Translations under genes and position numbers: made by a program
Notes under the pieces: model-generated
Database searches by the model: none
What the model saw: the letters and a program-made list of their open reading frames with translations, nothing else
What the model was told of the DNA's origin: nothing
Shown: positions 4,727-9,956 of the stretch, piece by piece
How positions within the stretch are numbered: position 1 is the first letter of the stretch
How the letters are laid out: each line of letters opens with the position of its first letter
Source: Synechococcaceae cyanobacterium
GTDB taxonomy: Bacteria > Cyanobacteriota > Cyanobacteriia > PCC-6307 > Cyanobiaceae
NCBI GenBank assembly: GCA_947460085.1
Contig: CANHGA010000059.1
Coordinates: 1-9,956 of the forward strand
Length of the DNA stretch: 9,956 bases
Direction: 5' to 3'

Positions 4727-7396
4727 GTGACCCTTGCCCCTTTTGCCGCGGCTGATGCGAGCACGCCGATTGATTTCGATGCCCTGATTGATCTGGGCAT
4801 CAGCAAACCAGCCCGCTATCTGGGCAATGAGCTTGGCGTTGAACCCCGCGATTGGCAGGTCGCTTGGGCTGGCGCTGGGGTGCGTTGGGCCCTCACCTAT
4901 CCGGAGGTCTACGAGGTGGGGGCCAGCAATACCGGCCACATCATTCTCTATTCGATCCTCAACAGCCTTCCAGGCCAACTCTGTGATCGGGCCTACCTGC
5001 CGGCCCCTGATCTTTCGGCCAGGCTGCGCGAGCGAAACCTGGCCCTGTTTGGGGTGGAAAGCCGCCGGCCCTTGCCGGCCTTCGACATCCTGGGCTTCAG
5101 CCTCAGCTATGAGCTCGGCGGCACCAACATCTTGGAGATGTTGGATTTGGCCCGGGTGCCCCTGCTCTCTCGGGACCGGGGCAACCTGCCGCTTGACCAT
5201 CCCGAGGCACCGCCGTTGATTTTCGCGGGGGGGCCCACCGCCACCAGCAACCCCGAACCCTTTGCGGCCTTCTTTGATTTCGTCGCCCTAGGCGATGGCG
5301 AAGAACTGTTGCCTGAGATTGGCCTGGTGGTGGCCGAGGCCAAGGCGGCCGGGCTGTCGCGCTCGGCCCTGCTGGCTGATTTGGCCCAGGTGCCTGGGGT
5401 GTATGTGCCGTCGCTCTATGCCCCGGGCGCCGATGGGGTGAGCTTGGAGCCGTTGATCAAGGGCCCGCCCAAACGAATCCTGCGGCGCACGGCCACGCCG
5501 ATGCCCCACTACGCCATGGGTTTGGTGCCCCACATCGAGACGGTGCACGACCGGCTCACGATTGAGATCCGGCGGGGCTGCACCCGGGGTTGCCGCTTTT
5601 GCCAGCCGGGCATGCTCACCCGCCCGGCCCGGGATGTGGAGCCCGAAGCGGTGATTGAGGCGGTGGAGGAGGGCATGGCCAAAACCGGCTATGCCGATTT
5701 TTCGCTGCTCTCCTTGAGCTGCTCCGATTACCTGGCCTTGCCGGCGGTGGGTGTGGAGCTCCGCAACCGCCTCGCCGACAAAAATGTGAGCCTCACCCTG
5801 CCCAGTCAGCGGGTTGATCGCTTCGACACCAACATTGCCCACATCCTGGGCGGTACCCGCAAGGCGGGACTCACCTTTGCCCCTGAGGCTGGCACCCAAC
5901 GGCTCCGCGACATTGTCAACAAGGGCCTCACCGATGGGGATCTGCTCCGGGGCATTCGCACCGCGATGGAAAGCGGCTACCGCAAGGTGAAGCTCTATTT
6001 CATGATTGGTTTGCCTGGCGAAACCGACCCGGACGTGCTCGGGATTGCCGACACCTGCGGGGCCCTCCAGCGCCAATGCGGCGACCTGGGCCGGCTGGAG
6101 CTCAACCTCACGATCAGCAATTTCACGCCCAAGCCCCACACGCCGTTCCAGTGGCACAGCGTCAGCACGGCGGAATTCAAGAGGCGCCAGGAGCTGTTGC
6201 GCTCGGCTTTGCGCCAGCTGCGGGGGGTCAAGACCAACTTCACCGACGTACGGCTTTCGGCGGTGGAAGATTTTGTGGGGCGCGGGGACCGGCGGCTGGC
6301 GCCGGTGCTTGAGGCGGCCTGGCGGGCCGGTGCTGGCCTTGATGCCTGGTTCGAATCGGCCGATCGCACCTATGCAGCCTGGACAGGGGCCATCGAGGCG
6401 GCGGGCCTGGGCGGCCGGTATCGGGCCATGGAAATGGGCGCCTGGACTGCGGCGGAAGCTCTCACTAGCAGTGATCTTGAGGCCTTTTGCCGCCAACCCC
6501 TGCCATGGGATCACATCGATTCCGGCATCGACAAGCGTTGGCTGGCGGACGACCTCAAGCGGGCCCTGGCTGCAGCCGTGGTGCCGGACTGCTCCTTTGA
6601 AGGCTGCAGTAGCTGCGGCGTTTGCGGGCCAGAGCTGGGCCACAACGTGGTGATTCCGCCTCCCCCTATCCCGATCCAGCTACCCCAGCGGGCGCCTGCA
6701 AGCGAAAGGGTTTGCCGCCTGCGTATTGGCTTTGCCAAATCAGGCTCCCTGGCCCTGATTAGCCATCTCGACACCCTGCGCCTTTTGGAGCGGGCCCTGC
6801 GGCGCAGCGCCCTGCCCGTGAGCTTTACGGGGGGATTCCATCCCCTGCCGCGCTTGCAGCTCGCCTTGCCCTTGCCCCTGGGGGTGGAAGGCCTGGGGGA
6901 ATGGCTGGATTTGGAGTTTGTGGAACTTGTCGACCCCGCTGCGGTGCGCGCGCGGCTCCAGGTCGAGCTGCCCCAAGAGTTTCAATTGCTTTCAGCCGAA
7001 TCGGTGGAGGTGTTTGGCCCGAGCCTCTCCCAGCAGCTCATGGCAGCTCGCTGGCAGATCCAACTCACGCCGGCACCAGATCCAATCCTTCCCTCCTTGG
7101 AGCAATGGCAGCAGGCCGTTGCGGCTGTGCTGGCGGCGCCATCGCTGATCTGGCAGGACACCGATAAAAAAGGGAGGCCGAGGCAGCGCGATTGCCGGGA
7201 GGCCCTGCTGGGCCTGGGCCTCAACCTGGAGCCAGGGGGGAGCGTGATGCTGGAGCTCGACGCTGCCATCGATGCCTCTGGGCGCAGCTTGAGGCCAGAA
7301 CAACTTCAGCATTGGCTTTCCGAGCAGCTCGATCGGCCCCTGCATCTGGGCCGGTTACGGCGCCAGGCTTTGCACCTAAAGCCCGTGCTAATTTGA
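4727..7396 (+). CDS. Radical SAM protein fused to DUF2344 (TIGR03960/TIGR03936 type), function unknown
   Basis: This 889-residue fusion has three parts. Residues 1-280 form a B12-binding-like region, beginning with the family-typical ISKPARYLGNELG and containing a GDGEE turn. The radical SAM barrel follows, with Cys285-x3-Cys289-x2-Cys292 (CTRGCRFC), EAGTQRLRDIVNKG and a long conserved ISNFTPKPHTPFQW segment. About 662 to the end is a DUF2344 domain starting at VCRLRIGFAKSG with SHLDTLRLLERALRR and GFHPLPRL. Between barrel and DUF2344 lies a second cysteine set, Cys622-x4-Cys627-x2-Cys630-x2-Cys633, which could bind another Fe-S cluster or zinc. I chose GTG at 4727. The longer frame from ATG 4628 would overlap the dapL start and contain its leader hairpin, and conserved sequence begins only after 4727. 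The gene stands directly upstream of rne, an arrangement known for this family in other phyla. No reaction has been assigned to my knowledge; an RNA or ribosome link is inference. Confidence 0.9.
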   Translation: MTLAPFAAADASTPIDFDALIDLGISKPARYLGNELGVEPRDWQVAWAGAGVRWALTYPEVYEVGASNTGHIILYSILNSLPGQLCDRAYLPAPDLSARLRERNLALFGVESRRPLPAFDILGFSLSYELGGTNILEMLDLARVPLLSRDRGNLPLDHPEAPPLIFAGGPTATSNPEPFAAFFDFVALGDGEELLPEIGLVVAEAKAAGLSRSALLADLAQVPGVYVPSLYAPGADGVSLEPLIKGPPKRILRRTATPMPHYAMGLVPHIETVHDRLTIEIRRGCTRGCRFCQPGMLTRPARDVEPEAVIEAVEEGMAKTGYADFSLLSLSCSDYLALPAVGVELRNRLADKNVSLTLPSQRVDRFDTNIAHILGGTRKAGLTFAPEAGTQRLRDIVNKGLTDGDLLRGIRTAMESGYRKVKLYFMIGLPGETDPDVLGIADTCGALQRQCGDLGRLELNLTISNFTPKPHTPFQWHSVSTAEFKRRQELLRSALRQLRGVKTNFTDVRLSAVEDFVGRGDRRLAPVLEAAWRAGAGLDAWFESADRTYAAWTGAIEAAGLGGRYRAMEMGAWTAAEALTSSDLEAFCRQPLPWDHIDSGIDKRWLADDLKRALAAAVVPDCSFEGCSSCGVCGPELGHNVVIPPPPIPIQLPQRAPASERVCRLRIGFAKSGSLALISHLDTLRLLERALRRSALPVSFTGGFHPLPRLQLALPLPLGVEGLGEWLDLEFVELVDPAAVRARLQVELPQEFQLLSAESVEVFGPSLSQQLMAARWQIQLTPAPDPILPSLEQWQQAVAAVLAAPSLIWQDTDKKGRPRQRDCREALLGLGLNLEPGGSVMLELDAAIDASGRSLRPEQLQHWLSEQLDRPLHLGRLRRQALHLKPVLI

Positions 7397-7407
7397 GATC
7401 AAGGCGA

Positions 7408-7424
7408 AAAGGCCGTTTGCCTTT
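7408..7424 (+). terminator. Weak stem-loop after the radical SAM-DUF2344 gene
   Basis: AAAGGC, loop CGTTT, GCCTTT is a perfect 6-bp stem starting 11 nt after the stop codon. It lacks a following T-run, so it is at best a weak terminator or a 3'-end stabiliser. Confidence 0.3.
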
Positions 7425-7643
7425 GAGCTTGTAGCCGCAGGTTCTGCTCGATGCAGCCTCTGCAGCCCAAAGCTTTTAACGCAATCTGTAGTCGTTAAGC
7501 AGCTGGCTTTTGCGCCAGTCGCTTACTCGCTCCGGTCTTGACCTCGTCGGATTTGATCTTCCTTGGGGGCTCTCCCTAGGGGGGCTGCAATCCCAGAAGT
7601 TTCGTCTCCCAGTCCACCGTTGTTTGGTGTGTCTCAGCGCCTA

Positions 7644-7663
7644 GGGCAAGCCGCCCCTTTTTT
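7644..7663 (+). terminator. Short GC stem with six-T tract
   Basis: GGGC (7644-7647), loop AAGCC, GCCC (7653-7656), one C, then TTTTTT (7658-7663). The stem is only four pairs but all GC, and the T-tract is clean. It could end an upstream transcript or a small RNA, or the U-tract could be an RNase E site in the rne leader. Confidence 0.35.
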
Positions 7664-7699
7664 CTTCAGTCTTTGGCTCCAAGATTTTTCAGTCCTGCC

Positions 7700-7737
7700 C
7701 CTTGAAAGCTCGTTCTTTCAAGGCCCCGTTTTTGTTT
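7700..7737 (+). terminator. Nine-bp perfect stem-loop with T-rich tail in the rne leader
   Basis: CCTTGAAAG (7700-7708), loop CTCGTT, CTTTCAAGG (7715-7723) is a perfect 9-bp stem. CCCCG follows, then TTTTTGTTT (7729-7737). The T-tract starts 5 nt after the stem, a little late for a classic intrinsic terminator. It sits 122 nt before the rne ATG. It could be a terminator of upstream transcription, an attenuator, or a stem next to a U-rich RNase E cleavage site. Confidence 0.5.
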
Positions 7738-7781
7738 AGAGCCTCCTGATTGCGGTGACAGGCCAGTGCCTTCACCGGATC

Positions 7782-7814
7782 CCAGCTCCATCCCAGCCCC
7801 ACTCCAGCTCCAGT
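7782..7814 (+). repeat. Three-copy 11-nt tandem repeat, C-rich
   Basis: CCAGCTCCATC (7782-7792), CCAGCCCCACT (7793-7803) and CCAGCTCCAGT (7804-7814) are three head-to-tail copies with the core CCAGCYCCA. They lie in the pyrimidine-rich last part of the rne leader, 46 to 78 nt before the start codon. Confidence 0.7.
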
Positions 7815-7859
7815 TCCGTTCCTTTCCCGGTCGGGCCCCCATGGGTCCATCTTTCCCCC

Positions 7860-9956
7860 ATGCCCCAGCAGATCGTCATTGCCGAGCAGCTGCGAATCGC
7901 TGCAGTGCTCACCGACGAACGTGTTGATGAATTGGTTGTGGCCCAGGGCCGCTATCAGATTGGTGATGTTTATCTCGGCACCATTGAAAATGTCTTGCCC
8001 GGCATTGATGCGGCCTTCGTCAACATTGGTGAAAGTGAGAAAAATGGCTTCATCCATGTCACCGACCTGGGTCCCCTGCGCCTAAGGAAAGGCGCCGCCG
8101 GCATTACGGAATTACTCGAGCCGCGCCAAAAGGTTTTGGTGCAGGTGATGAAGGAGCCCACGGGCACCAAGGGGCCCCGGCTCACGGGCAATTTGTCCTT
8201 GCCGGGTCGGTTTTTGGTGCTGCAGCCCCACGGCCAAGGGGTGAATATTTCTCGCCGCATCAACGGCGAAAACGAACGCAATCGTCTGCGGGCCCTTGGG
8301 GTGTTGATCAAGCCCCCGGGCGCGGGCTTGTTGATTCGTACCGAGGCCGAAGGCATCAGCGAAGACCTCCTGATCGACGACCTTGAAAACCTGCTGCGCC
8401 AGTGGGAAGGGATTCAAACGGCGGCTGAGTCGGCGAGCCCTCCGGTGCTGCTCAACCGGGATGAGGACTTCGTCCATCGGGTGCTTCGCGATCTCTATTC
8501 CCCGGATGTGGTGCGGGTGGTGGTGGATAGTGCCGACGCCGTGGGCCGGGTGCAGGCGTTCCTGGGCGCTGACCAGGCGACTTTGCAGGTGGAGCACCAC
8601 AGTGATTATCCGGAAATCCTCGAGCACTTCCGGGTCAACGCTGCCATCCGAGATGCCTTGAAGCCCCGGGTGGACCTGCCCTCTGGGGGCTACGTGATCA
8701 TCGAGCCCACCGAGGCCCTCACGGTGATCGACGTGAACTCGGGGTCCTTCACCCGCTCGGCCAATGCCCGCGAGACGGTGCTGTGGACCAACTGTGAAGC
8801 GGCCGTTGAGATTGCCCGTCAACTCAAGCTTCGCAACATCGGTGGCGTGGTGATTGTCGACTTCATTGACATGGAGTCGCGCCGCGACCAGCTGCAATTG
8901 CTGGAGCATTTCACCCAGGCCGTGCGCCATGACAGCGCTCGCCCCCAGATCGCCCAGCTCACGGAGCTTGGCTTGGTGGAGCTGACCCGCAAGCGCCAGG
9001 GTCAGAACATTTATGAGCTGTTTGGTCGCGCCTGCCCCAGCTGCGGCGGCCTCGGCCATGTGGCGGTGCTGCCTGGCAAAGACACCCTCCAGCCCCTGGC
9101 CACCCTCACCGGCCTGGTGCGCTCGGCGGCCTCGGCGCGGGCGGAGGTGTTCACCCCTGGTGCTCCTGAAACCGGTTCCTCTGGCCGCCGTCGTGGCGGT
9201 CGTGGGGGTCGCCGTGCGGGGAGTGAGGGCGTAGAGCCCTACGGCGCCTATGGCGCCGAGACCGATGGCGCAGAGGTGCAAACGTCGCCATCGACAGCAG
9301 CGGCCAGTGAGCCCGCCCTTTCCCGTCGCCACGACCCCGATCTGGTGGCGGTGCCGATGGATGCTGATCAGGAGATCGTTTTTGGCTGGATGGGCCTGAG
9401 CCCCACCTTGTTGTTGGCGGAGCCCCCTGCAAGCGACAACGTGATGGTGCGTGTTGTGCGCCCTGGAGAGGATGCCGAAAGCGTGCTTGAGGAGGCTCGC
9501 CAACAGCTGGCCGCCTCCGGTGGCCGCCGCCGTCGTGGCCGGGGCGGTCGGGGTGGCACCGGAACGGATGCGTCCTCGACCGAAGCTTCCTACACCGAGT
9601 CTTCCGCTACGGATGCGCTGGCTTCAGATTCTGGCTCTTCAGATTCACGCTCGTCGAACTCACGCTCGTCGAGCTCTCGTTCTTCGGATGCCGGTTCAGG
9701 CCGTGCCTATGGCCGTTCCCGGGGGGAGAGCAACCAAGACTTTGTAACGGTGCCGGTGGAGATCACCCCATTGCCGATCCAGCTTGAGCCCGAAACCGTC
9801 CACACGGTTTCTGTGCCCACCACCACCAGCATTGCGCCCCCCGAGGTGGAACTGCCGGCCCGCCGGGGGGGGCGCACCCGCTCCCGCGGTGCCTCGGCTG
9901 TGGTGGATTCGGCCGCAGTCATCAATGCGGTGGCCTCCAGCCAGGCCGCGGCTGTC
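7860..9956 (+). CDS. rne: Ribonuclease E, open at the right window edge
   Basis: RNase E is the main single-strand endoribonuclease for mRNA decay and rRNA/tRNA processing and the scaffold of the cyanobacterial degradosome. From ATG 7860 the frame is open for 699 codons with no stop. It begins MPQQIVIAEQLRIAAV. An S1 domain follows (about 35-115, GDVYLGTIENVLPGIDAAF). The 5'-phosphate sensor pair is Arg160-Thr161. The catalytic DNase I-like part has Asp291 and Asn293 (IDVNSG) and Asp334 (DFIDM); the 43-residue spacing equals E. coli Asp303-Asp346. The zinc-link is Cys392-Pro-Ser-Cys395. After about 410 comes a low-complexity tail with two Arg/Gly patches (443-453, 556-565), a conserved cyanobacterial-like patch (about 480-545), and Ser-rich pentads. 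The PNPase-binding C-terminal peptide known in cyanobacteria would lie beyond the window. No Shine-Dalgarno sequence precedes the ATG; CTTTCCCCC does. Confidence 0.97.
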   Translation, partial: MPQQIVIAEQLRIAAVLTDERVDELVVAQGRYQIGDVYLGTIENVLPGIDAAFVNIGESEKNGFIHVTDLGPLRLRKGAAGITELLEPRQKVLVQVMKEPTGTKGPRLTGNLSLPGRFLVLQPHGQGVNISRRINGENERNRLRALGVLIKPPGAGLLIRTEAEGISEDLLIDDLENLLRQWEGIQTAAESASPPVLLNRDEDFVHRVLRDLYSPDVVRVVVDSADAVGRVQAFLGADQATLQVEHHSDYPEILEHFRVNAAIRDALKPRVDLPSGGYVIIEPTEALTVIDVNSGSFTRSANARETVLWTNCEAAVEIARQLKLRNIGGVVIVDFIDMESRRDQLQLLEHFTQAVRHDSARPQIAQLTELGLVELTRKRQGQNIYELFGRACPSCGGLGHVAVLPGKDTLQPLATLTGLVRSAASARAEVFTPGAPETGSSGRRRGGRGGRRAGSEGVEPYGAYGAETDGAEVQTSPSTAAASEPALSRRHDPDLVAVPMDADQEIVFGWMGLSPTLLLAEPPASDNVMVRVVRPGEDAESVLEEARQQLAASGGRRRRGRGGRGGTGTDASSTEASYTESSATDALASDSGSSDSRSSNSRSSSSRSSDAGSGRAYGRSRGESNQDFVTVPVEITPLPIQLEPETVHTVSVPTTTSIAPPEVELPARRGGRTRSRGASAVVDSAAVINAVASSQAAAV
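9630..9689 (+). repeat. Ser-rich pentapeptide repeat in the RNase E tail
   Basis: Four consecutive 15-nt units encode SGSSD, SRSSN, SRSSS and SRSSD (RNase E residues 591-610). The second and third copies are almost identical at the DNA level (TCACGCTCGTCGA at 9645 and 9660), which points to recent slippage or duplication. The tail is expected to be disordered. Confidence 0.75.

Larger units (their letters stand above)
7397..7859 (+). other. 463-bp gene-free structured leader region of rne
   Basis: No supportable gene or tRNA lies here on either strand. In order, it holds a short stem after the radical SAM stop (7408-7424), a hairpin (7502-7519), an imperfect hairpin (7561-7580), a GC stem followed by six T (7644-7663), a 9-bp perfect stem followed by a T-tract (7700-7737), and a strongly C/T-rich last 90 bases with an 11-nt tandem repeat. 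TGCAGCCC (7461-7468) can also pair with GGGCTGCA (7582-7589). A TTGACC at 7548-7553 could be a -35 element, but no good -10 follows, so I cannot place the rne promoter. RNase E controls its own mRNA through its leader in E. coli, so a regulatory leader is reasonable but inferred. A small RNA ending at one of the T-tracts is the main alternative. Confidence 0.55.

Noticed and set aside
5288..6643. 451-codon open frame on the minus strand opposite the radical SAM-DUF2344 gene
   Set aside because: It covers the conserved cluster motif and barrel of the plus-strand protein, and its translation resembles no protein family.
7689..8057. 122-codon minus-strand frame across the rne leader and start
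   Set aside because: Half lies opposite the RNase E S1 domain, and the leader half shows no protein-like features.
8112..9503. 463-codon open frame on the minus strand opposite rne
   Set aside because: It is antisense to a clear RNase E with all catalytic residues, has low-quality His/Gly/Arg-rich composition, and no known domain. Long antisense frames are common in GC-rich codon-biased genes.

Overview
The window looks like chromosome from a GC-rich picocyanobacterium of the marine Synechococcus/Cyanobium type. The evidence is a psbA gene (photosystem II D1), an LL-diaminopimelate aminotransferase of the cyanobacterial/plant type, a cyanobacterial-type ClpS, a cyanobacterial RNase E with a long low-complexity tail, generally high GC, and no copy by eye of the HIP1 palindrome that is common in many freshwater cyanobacteria. 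The genus assignment is inference. All genes look like ordinary core genes, and I see no transposase, integrase, CRISPR array, tRNA or rRNA.

Layout. Bases 1-473 (minus) hold the first 157 codons of psbA, cut by the window edge. Bases 474-683 are a divergent psbA/radical-SAM intergenic region with a probable psbA promoter, a UUCG-capped leader hairpin and a 33-codon ORF of unknown status. Bases 684-2273 (plus) hold a 529-residue B12-binding-type radical SAM protein of unknown substrate. Its end overlaps by 17 bp a convergent three-gene unit, dapL-clpS-CPBP protease (minus, 4629 down to 2257). The genes in that unit are 7 nt apart (dapL/clpS) or share one base (clpS/CPBP). Bases 4630-4726 are a short divergent promoter region. 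Bases 4727-7396 (plus) hold a large radical SAM protein fused to a C-terminal DUF2344 domain. Bases 7397-7859 contain no gene and form a structured, pyrimidine-rich leader. From 7860 to the window end (plus) runs RNase E (rne). It is open at the right edge, with 699 codons visible and no stop.

How the genes relate. psbA is the highly expressed photosystem II reaction-centre gene, and the window shows the Glu130 (high-light, D1:2-like) form. dapL makes LL-diaminopimelate for lysine and peptidoglycan. ClpS is the N-degron adaptor of the ClpCP-type protease, and CPBP proteins are membrane proteases, so the minus-strand unit joins amino-acid metabolism with proteolysis. The radical SAM-DUF2344 gene just upstream of rne repeats a neighbourhood known in other phyla (TIGR03960/TIGR03936 families next to rne/rng), which hints at an RNA- or ribosome-linked role that is still unproven.

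Nothing here is a clearly new system. The parts most worth following up are the rne leader (stem-loops, U-tracts and an 11-nt tandem repeat), the uncharacterised radical SAM-DUF2344 gene beside rne, the uncharacterised radical SAM gene divergent from psbA, and the short ORF upstream of psbA.
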